Part shown: positions 56,650-64,000 of the stretch, piece after piece
Layout: each line of letters starts with the position of its first letter
How positions within the stretch are numbered: position 1 is the first letter of the stretch
From: Nitrospira sp.
Lineage (GTDB): Bacteria; Nitrospirota; Nitrospiria; Nitrospirales; Nitrospiraceae
DNA: 64,000 nucleotides
NCBI GenBank assembly: GCA_022226955.1
Contig: CP092079.1
Coordinates: 3,117,891-3,181,890 of the forward strand
Direction: 5' to 3'
Program-made: the position numbers and the translations under genes
The notes under the pieces: model-generated
What the model saw: the letters and a program-made list of their open reading frames with translations, nothing else
Told to the model about the DNA's origin: nothing
The model's database searches: none

Positions 56650-57465
56650 TCAAAGCGAAAATGGCCGCGCATGAATGAGCCTGTCAATATCCTTCTTTTT
56701 TCGCCCAAACGCTAGCATCATTGGAGTCTGAGAGGTCGGCATTCTTGTTTTGACACTGAATAGAAGGTCTTTATAATTTCCAACAAAAACACCACCGTTC
56801 CATGCCGTCCGGAGCGCAGTCGTGAACAATCCTCCGCTAGCCCCCTCATATGCTATCTGGTTTTCCAGCGCGCCAGCTATGACCACGCAAGGCGCCGCAA
56901 TCGCTTCTTTCGTGCGGGCCTTTTTAATTAATTTAGTTACATCTGGTGCCATAGGCACACTACGGCTGTACCTTGCCGTCACGGGTTGCGGGCAGAACCG
57001 TACCCTTTGGACCGGCGCCACAATTGAAGAAGGTAGCGCACGCATAACGGTACCGCTCCAGCAGCAGTCGGTGATCAACACGATGCGAGTTGCAGAATGC
57101 ATTTTCCCCAAGTACCAATATAGCTCCCTCGCGAAGAACTGACGATCATAAAGACACCAGGTTTTGCACTGCCCATCCGGATACTCCCTGATCGGATCGG
57201 GATAAAGACCACCGTGACCGGCATAGGTAATCACAACATACTCAGGGGCACCTGCACCACTGGTCCACTTGGACAGACTATCTACGACATGGGTCGCAGT
57301 CGCTTTTTTTCCCAGAAGTTCTGTGATTTCAAACCCAGCGGCGCGCGTTATCGATGCTAGACCTCTAGCATCTCGCTCAGCACCGCGTAGCGCACCCTTC
57401 CATCCGCCATAGCTCACATCATCTACATGGTTCAAGCCAATATGTATTGCAACTCCACGAGCCAT
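56650..57465 (-). CDS. Caspase-like (C14-type) peptidase
   Basis: A 271-residue protein starting at the ATG at 57465 (GGAG 5 bases upstream); the longer frame adds a hydrophobic leader of 12 residues that I consider non-coding. It opens with the caspase-fold strand RGVAIHIGLN and LRGAERDARGLASI. The catalytic dyad is visible: His84 in ITYAGHGG and Cys135 in ITDCCWSG. No prodomain or partner-binding domain is present. Prokaryotic caspase homologues cleave after Arg/Lys or Asp and often act in conflict or suicide systems. It is divergently transcribed from the CHAT gene across a 396-base region with inverted repeats, suggesting shared control. Confidence 0.88.
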   Translation of the reverse strand: MARGVAIHIGLNHVDDVSYGGWKGALRGAERDARGLASITRAAGFEITELLGKKATATHVVDSLSKWTSGAGAPEYVVITYAGHGGLYPDPIREYPDGQCKTWCLYDRQFFARELYWYLGKMHSATRIVLITDCCWSGTVMRALPSSIVAPVQRVRFCPQPVTARYSRSVPMAPDVTKLIKKARTKEAIAAPCVVIAGALENQIAYEGASGGLFTTALRTAWNGGVFVGNYKDLLFSVKTRMPTSQTPMMLAFGRKKKDIDRLIHARPFSL

Positions 57466-57550
57466 AGGAACTCCAACGAAAATGCATAAGAATACCTGCA
57501 ACCTGATCGCGACTTAGATACTCAGTCGGGTCCAAAACACATACATTTCA

Positions 57551-57564
57551 ATACAGATCTGTAT
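57551..57564. promoter_or_regulatory. 14-bp perfect palindrome, candidate operator
   Basis: ATACAGATCTGTAT is a perfect palindrome about 86 bases upstream of the caspase start. The size and symmetry suit a dimeric repressor, but no regulator gene is adjacent. Confidence 0.4.
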
Positions 57565-57674
57565 CTTTATCGATACGGTGAACGTGCTCCCTCTCTTCTG
57601 ACCAGAATGGCATCAAGCTTGAAGGGATTGATGTGCCTGTACTAGTTCGCATCATGGTGTTCCGAAACTCTAGG

Positions 57675-57713
57675 GAATTGTTATTGCTTGCAAAGAAATG
57701 GCAATGACAATTC
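57675..57713. promoter_or_regulatory. 13-bp inverted repeat, candidate operator or hairpin
   Basis: GAATTGTTATTGC (57675-57687) and GCAATGACAATTC (57701-57713) are inverted copies with one mismatch (a G-U pair in RNA), separated by 13 bases. It lies midway between the divergent caspase and CHAT genes. Confidence 0.45.
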
Positions 57714-57861
57714 AATCACGAGCCAAGTTGGAGCAGAAGCACATAATAGACGATCAAATAGTCCATCACACTTGTGGCTCCCGTAAACTGGATAACAGGA
57801 AGTCTGACACAATATCTACGCAATACCTATGCCCAATACCTAACTGTAGGGAGGACTACTC

Positions 57862-60800
57862 ATGGCTGAGATCAGACGTCTCAGTGGGCTGACAATTACA
57901 GTGCCAAACACATTTGATGTCGTTAGCCCGAAACCGATTGCCGAACGGTCTCGACCGGATCGGGCTCCCGGCAGCCGGCGTCCCTCCACCGTGCCAATGT
58001 CGACTGAGAATTGTCCGCCTGGCGAGAGTGCAAGTATCCTCGAGGCATTGGAAAAACAGGACATGCAGCTCGTTGATGCGGTTGACCTCGAACCTCGCCT
58101 AGAGCCGACACCACCCTCAGGGGTTCGACGACGTGGCGCTCCTGCCATTCCCACAAAACAGGCTGTAAAGGTTGTGGTCGACGTGCAGCCGACCGACGAA
58201 GTTGTGATGCTCGTCGAACAAGACGGCATGTATTCTTGGATTTTTCCAAATAAGAACGTTGACGTTTCTGTGCCTCGTTCGCGGCGCGGCGCGTCTGCGA
58301 GGGCGGGATGTCGTCATGTCACATTCCTTATCAACGTGCATGCGACAAGCACAAGTAAAAGCCGAGATAGCCGACGAGGTCTCTTCACCGATTTGATCTA
58401 CTCGAGGATCAAAGCGCTGGTGCTGAAGTTTGCCGCTCGAATTGTCATCGGTCAGGCGATGAAGTTCCTTGAACGAAAGGTTTCCCGCGGGCTCGTCCTG
58501 ATCGACTCGGAGAACCCAGAACTGTGGCGTCGGGTTGAGGACATCTCCTCGGTGCCGCTGCCGCAGGACCGTTCGCCTCGCATCTTACTGCTCTTGCATG
58601 GCACGTTCTCCAGCACAACTGGTAGTTTTGGTGCGTTAGGCGGCACACCATGGGGACGGGCGTTTCTCATCGGCGCGCTGGCGAACTACGATGCAGTCAT
58701 CGGCTTCGACCATCAGACGTTGAGCGAAGACCCCCTAGAAAACGCCGTCGATCTACTCACGCGACTTCAGCGCACCCAGAGGTTGCATGCGCCGCAGTTC
58801 GACGCCGTCGCTTTTAGCCGAGGTGCGCTTGTTTTCCGCAGCCTCGTCGAACATCTATTGCCAGCGGCGAACTGGCCAGCGCGCTTCGAGCGGGCTGTGT
58901 TCGTCGGGTGCACCAATGGTGGTACTGCGCTGGCCGAGCCGGACAACTGGCACGCGTTGATCGACCTCTATACGAACCTCGCTACCGGCGTTGTGCGGCT
59001 GCTTGGCATGATGCCGCAAGCTGCACCAGTGGCAAAAATCCTCTCCGAGCTTATGCAGGGCGTCGGTGTACTCGCAAAATACATGGCCACCGAAGCCGTG
59101 ACGGCCAGCGGTGTGCCTGGACTGGCGGCGATGGAGCCAGACGGCGATTTCGTCACCAAGCTCAACCAGACGCAGCCTGGTCAGCCGATGCCTGACAAGA
59201 CGTGGTATTTTGCGGTCACTTCGGAGTTCGAGGCGCATGTGCTCGATGGCGATCACGAGCCCAGGGAATTGCCACGAAGGCTGGTGCTCGGATTGGCGGA
59301 CGGCTTTGTTGATCAGTTGATGAAGAACGCCCCCAACGACTTGGTCGTCGATACTCCCTCGATGACGAAGATCGACCCGCACGTGGGACAGTTCATACGC
59401 GACACGTTGGACTTTGGCGTGACCCCACAGGTGTATCACCTCAACTACTTCACGCGCCCGGAGGTGATTAATGCACTCACACGGTGGCTCCGATTCACCT
59501 CACCGGCAGATGCCTCAGTACCTCAGAGTAACAAGTTAAGGAAGGGAAGCTCGACGACAAGGCCCGTGAGGCAAGCCCTGTCTTCAGGGATTCAGGGTAC
59601 AGAAGTGCCGGCGGTGGTGGATACGGATGTCTTGGTAACCGACGTCGCAATATCGGTGGATGAGGCAATCGCCGAGGTGAGAAAGCAAAGACCAGATTAC
59701 GTGGTACTTCGGCGGCCGTATCAAGGGGCGATTCTCAACTATGCGCTACAGACCGAGTCCTTGCTAACCCGGCTCGTTGGTCACCCACCCACACGGTCAC
59801 TACGCGAAGCGCTAGATCTGCACGAATATCAACAGGCAAAAACTCGATCAGTGTCATCGGTCAGGGCAGGGGCCACCAGTCCTGCGGTTGGCCACATCGA
59901 AGTGGTCCTGGCCGGCGGCGAGCCGGTTGGGGTACTCCTACCAAAGACTGCGCTTCCCGACGCCACCCAGCTAGTAGAAATGGCCAGGCGCACCCTTGAG
60001 CGACAACCAACTGCAGCCAGCATTGTCGTCTTCCGCCCGCCGCCGCTCCTCGGTCGCGGCGGTCCTGGGGACCCCGGTAGCGGCATAGAGTCGCATTCCG
60101 CCAGGACACGATCTGCCCAACGCCCTGTGCCGAAACTGCGAGGCAAGCGCATGATGAAGTCTGCCATCAAACGACATGTGCGGGAGATGCGGACCAGCCC
60201 CAGCGTAGGCAGCAGACCATCGGTGGTTCCCCCGACGGTGAAGTGCCACTTCCGTGCTGAGATGGAGGAGGAGGTGCTGCTCAAACGTGTCACCACCCTG
60301 GAGGTTGATGTCTCACGCGAAGCCATCGGGGATATCCAGCACGCCGCGGCGATGGAAGCGGCTGGTGAGGCAGATCCAACGCGTAAGCTTATCATCCAGG
60401 TCATCCCGAAGCGGAACTTTGAAATGGCTAGTGAGAATGATCGAGCAGAGATCGAGTTGCCCGAGCCGAACAAACCTCAAAGCCTTTATTTCGACATACG
60501 TGCCACACATGACAACGACGGCGAAGGCGAGCTCTGGGTAGTCGCCCGCCAGGGCCAAGTCCCACTAGTCCGGCTCACCCTCAGGCCACGCATTGTAACC
60601 AAGCGTTCCGCTTCGGTTCGCCGCACCACCAGTATGGCGACGGCGGCTGAAGCGCAGCCGCTTGCGGAACCGCTGACGCAACTCTATATCACCGAACAAC
60701 TTAACGGAAACACGCTACGATATCATTTTCAACTTCAGAATCCGACACTTGGGATTTTGGTATGGGATTTATCGAAGCCGATCCGGGGCAGCCGGGAGCA

Positions 60801-61752
60801 GTATGTAAAGAAGCTGTATGGTGAGATTGAGAGCCGCTGGGTAAGCAGTGCGGGCGATATCGAAAGCTTCTACGAGGAGCTGCGCGCCTATGGTGCGGAG
60901 CTGTTCGACGAACTCGTGCCAGCCAGGGTCCAGCAGGTGCTCTGGCAGCACCGCAACAAGATTGACAGCATCATGGTGATTGCCGAGGAACCGTTCATCC
61001 CATGGGAAGTCGTGCACCTCGTCGAACCAGACAAGCCCCTTGCGAAGGGTACGCCATTTTTTGGGGAGATGGGCTTGGTACGTTGGCTAGAGGAGGCCAG
61101 CTGGCCGAGGGAAACCATTCCTCTCGGTGCTGGCCGCGCACGGTTCGTGATTCCAGACTACCCACATCCTGATTATAAGCTGCCCGAGACGGCTGAGGAG
61201 GCTAAGTTTTTGAAGAGGATCTTTGCGGCGACGGCAGTCGAACCCGTTCATGCCTCCGTGCGCAAACTGCTCTCCACGCCCGGCGCGTTCGATCTGCTCC
61301 ACTTCGCCTGCCATGGCGAAGCGGAGCAGGAGGACAGGGCCAATGCCGCGCTCATGCTCCAAGGTCGCGTCGAGGGAGGTAAATATATTCCCGATTACTT
61401 CAATGCCACGACGGCCGAGTATCATAGCAATTTCCATCGGGACGGCCAACCGGGCCCGATGATCGTCCTCAATGCCTGTCAGGTTGGCCGAGCCAGTTAC
61501 AAGTTGACGGGAAACGGTGGCTTTGCCCGTGCGTTTTTGCGACGTGGCGCAAGTGTGTTCGTCGGTACCCTGTGGTCGGTCGGTGACGCTCCGGCTCGAA
61601 CGTTTACCGAGGAGTTTTATACGCGACTCATGAACCATAAGGCATGCATCGCGGACGCAACTAAGGCTGCGCGCGCCAAAGCGAGGGACGCTGGCGACGC
61701 CACCTGGCTCGCGTACGTTGTTTATGGCCACCCTCACGCACGAGTGGGGTGA
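57862..61752 (+). CDS. Alpha/beta hydrolase-CHAT fusion peptidase
   Basis: A 1,296-residue cytoplasmic protein with AGGGAGG 7 bases before the ATG. Residues about 235-480 form an alpha/beta-hydrolase-like domain: the oxyanion strand LLLLHGTFSSTTG (His246) and a nucleophile elbow AFSRGALV (Ser319). A middle region (about 590-760) looks linker-like, with Pro/Arg-rich stretches. A beta-rich domain follows (about 790-920; VEVDVSREAIGD). Residues about 1000-1290 form a CHAT peptidase domain with the His-Cys dyad: His1151 in HFACHGE and Cys1206 in LNACQVG. CHAT proteases are caspase relatives that often work as effectors or activators in prokaryotic conflict systems. Divergent from a caspase gene, it may form a two-peptidase cascade. 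Confidence 0.88.
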   Translation: MAEIRRLSGLTITVPNTFDVVSPKPIAERSRPDRAPGSRRPSTVPMSTENCPPGESASILEALEKQDMQLVDAVDLEPRLEPTPPSGVRRRGAPAIPTKQAVKVVVDVQPTDEVVMLVEQDGMYSWIFPNKNVDVSVPRSRRGASARAGCRHVTFLINVHATSTSKSRDSRRGLFTDLIYSRIKALVLKFAARIVIGQAMKFLERKVSRGLVLIDSENPELWRRVEDISSVPLPQDRSPRILLLLHGTFSSTTGSFGALGGTPWGRAFLIGALANYDAVIGFDHQTLSEDPLENAVDLLTRLQRTQRLHAPQFDAVAFSRGALVFRSLVEHLLPAANWPARFERAVFVGCTNGGTALAEPDNWHALIDLYTNLATGVVRLLGMMPQAAPVAKILSELMQGVGVLAKYMATEAVTASGVPGLAAMEPDGDFVTKLNQTQPGQPMPDKTWYFAVTSEFEAHVLDGDHEPRELPRRLVLGLADGFVDQLMKNAPNDLVVDTPSMTKIDPHVGQFIRDTLDFGVTPQVYHLNYFTRPEVINALTRWLRFTSPADASVPQSNKLRKGSSTTRPVRQALSSGIQGTEVPAVVDTDVLVTDVAISVDEAIAEVRKQRPDYVVLRRPYQGAILNYALQTESLLTRLVGHPPTRSLREALDLHEYQQAKTRSVSSVRAGATSPAVGHIEVVLAGGEPVGVLLPKTALPDATQLVEMARRTLERQPTAASIVVFRPPPLLGRGGPGDPGSGIESHSARTRSAQRPVPKLRGKRMMKSAIKRHVREMRTSPSVGSRPSVVPPTVKCHFRAEMEEEVLLKRVTTLEVDVSREAIGDIQHAAAMEAAGEADPTRKLIIQVIPKRNFEMASENDRAEIELPEPNKPQSLYFDIRATHDNDGEGELWVVARQGQVPLVRLTLRPRIVTKRSASVRRTTSMATAAEAQPLAEPLTQLYITEQLNGNTLRYHFQLQNPTLGILVWDLSKPIRGSREQYVKKLYGEIESRWVSSAGDIESFYEELRAYGAELFDELVPARVQQVLWQHRNKIDSIMVIAEEPFIPWEVVHLVEPDKPLAKGTPFFGEMGLVRWLEEASWPRETIPLGAGRARFVIPDYPHPDYKLPETAEEAKFLKRIFAATAVEPVHASVRKLLSTPGAFDLLHFACHGEAEQEDRANAALMLQGRVEGGKYIPDYFNATTAEYHSNFHRDGQPGPMIVLNACQVGRASYKLTGNGGFARAFLRRGASVFVGTLWSVGDAPARTFTEEFYTRLMNHKACIADATKAARAKARDAGDATWLAYVVYGHPHARVG

Positions 61753-61841
61753 AAGATTATCCGACACCCACTTTCACGTGACGTAAGGATCACGAGCAGA
61801 GTGCGTTAGCGCTGGAAACGGACTGCTAAACGTTAAAATAT
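61753..61841. other. Spacer between CHAT gene and IS3 remnant
   Basis: No gene or clear terminator seen. Confidence 0.3.
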
Positions 61842-62713
61842 TGACCCAAAACCGAAAAGTAGGCCAACGGGAACTTGAGGAACCTGTCGACGACGTGGTT
61901 TTCCTCAGCCAGAAGGAGGACCCGACGATGGCACGACGACGAGGACATATCGACGAGCAGATCCTCGCCGCCTTGCGGCAAACGGAAGGCGGCACGACTG
62001 TGGGGGAAGTCGGTCGGCGGCTGCGTATCGCCGAGCAGGCCTTCTAGGTGTGGACGCGCAAATAAGCCAGACTGGGCTGAGCGAATTGCGAGAGCTCCGA
62101 CAACTGCGGGAAGAAAACACCAAACTAAAACGGCTCGTGGCCGATCTGTCGCTGGATCGCCATAGGCTCCAGGAGATCGTGCGATAAGCGTTGGGTGCAA
62201 ACAACTTATGAGGTCAATGAGCGCCTGGTGTCGAGGCTATTCCAATAGCACGGTCCTCCTTGCGTTATCAACGTCATCGCGATCCCCAGACCGCGCTACG
62301 GATGCGTGTGCGGGAGGTGTGGTGGCGACTCGGGTGCGGTTCGGGGATCGCCGGCTGACGGTGTTGGTGCGGCGGAATGGCTGGCCGGTGAACGCCACAC
62401 AGGTTTATCGGCCGGACACGTAAGAAGGACTTACCGTCCGCACCAAGGTGCAGGTGTGAGCAGTACGACCGGCCCGGGCGCCACGGGGTGCGGCGACCGC
62501 GCCGAATCAACGGTGGCGGATGGCCGGTGGTTTTGCATTCTGACCGTGGTCGACCAATTCACCCGCGAATGCCTGTGCGTATTGGCAGATCAGCCCCTGG
62601 CCGGAGATAAGGTGGATCAGGCCTTAGCCCCAGTTGTATTCCAACCTGGGGCACCTCGCTCGATCACCGTGGACAAAGGGAGTGAATTCGCCAGTCGAGG
62701 TTTCCGGCATATT
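61842..62713 (+). pseudogene. IS3-family remnant, left part (related to the intact IS3 at 55181)
   Basis: The left end TGACCCAAAACCGAAAAGTA at 61842 is close to that of the intact element. orfA begins at ATG 61928 (MARRRGHIDEQILAALRQTE) and hits a TAG at 62045 where the intact copy has Tyr (EQAF-stop-VW). Later pieces of orfA and orfB are recognisable ([51 protein letters not shown], with Asp-Asn changed to Asp-Lys) but the frame is broken several times. Homology ends just after the second catalytic Asp region. Confidence 0.85.
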
Positions 62714-63010
62714 TGACCCGCCCCCGAATGTAGACTGATCCAGGCCTGAGGAATTGGCTTGCGCGTGATCGGTTTGAGCCGCTGCTGTGGCGATGCGAAC
62801 CTCGCATCGCTCACGTTCGTGTCTCCAGTAATTCGTGAGAGGCCTGGGCCGTCCGGGCCGGTGATGACCAATCCTCAGCGAAGGAGGCGGTCGTCGTCCT
62901 CCTGCCATCGCGCCAATTTCTCCCACACATCGTCCAGCGTGAAGAAGACGTGTATATTCAAACACTCGTCGCGCAATCGGCCATTGAAGCTTTTGATACA
63001 AGTATTCTCA
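62714..63010 (-). pseudogene. IS3-family remnant, right part in inverted orientation
   Basis: The right terminus TGACCCGCCCCCGAATGTAG lies at 62714 on the plus strand, so this piece points left. The minus strand reads [20 protein letters not shown] and [15 protein letters not shown], the C-terminal Glu region of OrfB, then stops. It abuts the left part of a similar copy, producing a head-to-head scar rather than one element. Confidence 0.8.
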
Positions 63011-63684
63011 CCCGAGGAGCCACATTTGTAGAATAGCTTTGGCTTCGGCCTGCATGCCAACTCCGAGGGATGCCCTGGCATGTACGCATTCATCCACCCC
63101 CAGCCCCCGCTCTCATTCGGTTCCTGTCGGCGTTACGCGGGCGGCGCGCGGAATCACCGGAGTCATCATTCGAGCACGTTGGTTCCATTATTTGCGCACT
63201 ACGGATTTCTCGAGCACGTCTCGACGGTCGGGGACCCCATCCTGGGACGGGCGCATCGCATGAGACTGGTGCTCGACGATCGCCATCACTTACAGCGGTT
63301 CAAGTCGCCGTTTTATGCCATGGCCGTCAGGCTCAAGTAGGAGCAGTGGATAGGGAGTCCTGGAGTCACGCCGATGGTCACGGAGGGGGGATGGGCTCGC
63401 CACGTGCTGGAGCATAACCGTTTCTCCAATCGGTCGAAGACGCCATCGTAGCCATTCCTTGTGACGCGGTCGTGGCATCGGCTCCTCGTTCGGCCAGACC
63501 CCAACAGAAGATCTCGGGCCGTTTCAGGGGGCTTGGTCACCCCCACAAGGCACCGGCGGGTTGCCGCCGGCCTTGTATTGGGCCCCATGAGCAGTCAGCA
63601 GGTCTCCTTTGAGAGGTTTTCTTCACTGGGGAGCCTACATCCCGCCGCTCATCACCCAGCCCTTCCCCGGCGGTGGCCGGCCGC
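63011..63684. other. About 670 bases without a supported gene
   Basis: Between the inverted IS3 piece and the integrase stop. Short frames on both strands have no recognisable domain. It holds a GC-rich hairpin at 63545-63576. Confidence 0.4.
63545..63576 (-). terminator. GC-rich stem-loop downstream of the integrase
   Basis: ACAAGGCACCGGCGG and CCGCCGGCCTTGT pair with a small bulge around a short loop. It lies about 110 bases past the end of the minus-strand integrase. No T-run follows, so terminator function is uncertain. Confidence 0.4.
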
Positions 63685-64000
63685 CTAACCATCGGTCCCC
63701 TCGGACGCTTCCGCGTCCCGCGCCTGCGTGGACAACCAGGCGGACAACCCCTCGTGTCCGATTGCGGTGCCCAGTCGGGTCGTCGCGGCCACGATATTCT
63801 GCCAGTCTGCATGAGTATAGATGGTATGGATCTTCGTGGACTGCTGCCCCAAGAGCGCCATCACTTCGTAATCCTTCGCCCCGTTCTCGCGGTTATGGGT
63901 GGAGTTGCAGTGCCGCAAGATGTGATGGGTCATGCGTTTGGAGATGCCGGCGGCTTTGGCGAGGGCCAGGATGGTCGTCCGGAGATTGCCGATATGTGTG
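63685..64000 (-). CDS. Tyrosine recombinase/phage-type integrase (partial, N-terminus beyond the right edge)
   Basis: The minus-strand frame is open from base 64000, through a Met at 63933, to a stop at 63685; about 104 residues are seen. It contains the box II signature: HHILRHCNSTHNRENG (the H-x-x-R pair), then VMALLGQQSTKIHTIYTHAD, with Tyr in IYTHA as the catalytic nucleophile. The usual His of LGH is Gln here. This is the C-terminal catalytic domain; the core-binding domain would lie right of the window. It is the likely integrase for the tRNA-Phe-targeted island. Confidence 0.88.
   Translation of the reverse strand, partial: THIGNLRTTILALAKAAGISKRMTHHILRHCNSTHNRENGAKDYEVMALLGQQSTKIHTIYTHADWQNIVAATTRLGTAIGHEGLSAWLSTQARDAEASEGTDG

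Larger units (their letters stand above)
57466..57861. other. Divergent intergenic/regulatory region of the caspase/CHAT pair
   Basis: About 400 AT-rich bases between the two divergent starts; it holds two inverted repeats (listed separately). Short frames inside have no recognisable domain. Confidence 0.55.
20642..64000. mobile_element. Putative tRNA-Phe-integrated genomic island (right end beyond the window)
   Basis: The left limit is the truncated tRNA-Phe with its 3' end facing the chromosome. The right side holds a tyrosine recombinase running off the edge. Everything between is accessory: two Tc-type toxin loci in opposite orientation, IS3 copies and fragments, a decayed integrase, and a caspase/CHAT module. 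In the classic arrangement the intact tRNA restored by the element lies beside the integrase, so it is expected right of 64,000. The extent is inferred from this geometry; a matching repeat was not visible in the window. Confidence 0.6.

Noticed and set aside
57698..57892. Short plus-strand frame upstream of the CHAT gene
   Set aside because: It overlaps the CHAT start and the inverted repeat, and its sequence has no recognisable feature.
63039..63417. Overlapping plus-strand frames near the right end
   Set aside because: Several frames of similar length overlap without domains or ribosome-binding sites, typical of non-coding GC-rich debris.
1..64000. CRISPR arrays, rRNA genes or a replication origin
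   Set aside because: No regularly spaced direct repeats, rRNA-like segments or DnaA-box clusters were noticed on reading through the window.

Overview
The window is a GC-rich bacterial chromosome segment made of two parts. Bases 1 to about 20,640 look like ordinary core and environmental-adaptation genes of a Gram-negative bacterium: a tripartite outer-membrane-spanning efflux system, lipoproteins and many two-component proteins. The gene mix and protein style resemble Nitrospira-type (Nitrospirota) genomes, but I cannot confirm taxonomy without a search. From about 20,642 to the right edge the DNA looks like an accessory genomic island.

Backbone, left to right: a guanidinium-type SMR exporter (gdx/sugE, cut by the left edge); a ChaA-type cation/proton antiporter; an HME-RND metal efflux operon (outer membrane channel, membrane fusion lipoprotein and RND pump, linked by two ATGA overlaps); a cupredoxin-like lipoprotein; several receiver-only response regulators, one with Glu in place of the phosphoacceptor Asp; a histidine kinase/LuxR-type regulator pair; a thiamine-diphosphate 2-keto acid decarboxylase; an RlmI-type methyltransferase; an XRE regulator; a coiled-coil protein; a SpoU-family RNA methyltransferase; a small molybdate-type set (HTH-TOBE protein, Mop protein, HTH-PBP regulator); and an ion transporter.

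Island: its left limit is the 3' half of a tRNA-Phe gene (20,642-20,687), the usual scar of integration into a tRNA. The C-terminal part of a tyrosine recombinase runs off the right edge (63,685-64,000). This geometry predicts an intact tRNA-Phe just beyond the window. Inside are (1) a leftward Tc (ABC) toxin operon: a fused TcB-TcC protein with a putative HNH-type nuclease tip, a membrane-anchored Nudix protein, and a TcA split into two chains; (2) IS3 debris and a decayed integrase; (3) a rightward second Tc-like pair: a compact TcA-like protein with TPR-type repeats, and a TcB-TcC-like protein ending in membrane segments and a HETGH metalloprotease-like motif; (4) a complete IS3 element with a programmed-frameshift site and 3-bp target duplication; (5) a divergent pair encoding a caspase-like peptidase and a 1,296-residue alpha/beta hydrolase-CHAT peptidase, with inverted repeats between them; (6) scrambled IS3 remnants.

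How the genes may work together: the two Tc loci are injection machines with different enzymatic cargoes, carried on a tRNA-targeted element. The caspase/CHAT pair looks like a conflict, defence or cell-death module. The strongest candidates for undescribed biology are the TPR-containing minimal TcA with its metalloprotease-tipped partner, the Nudix protein inside the Tc operon, and the caspase/hydrolase-CHAT pair. All functional roles are inferred from motifs and context.
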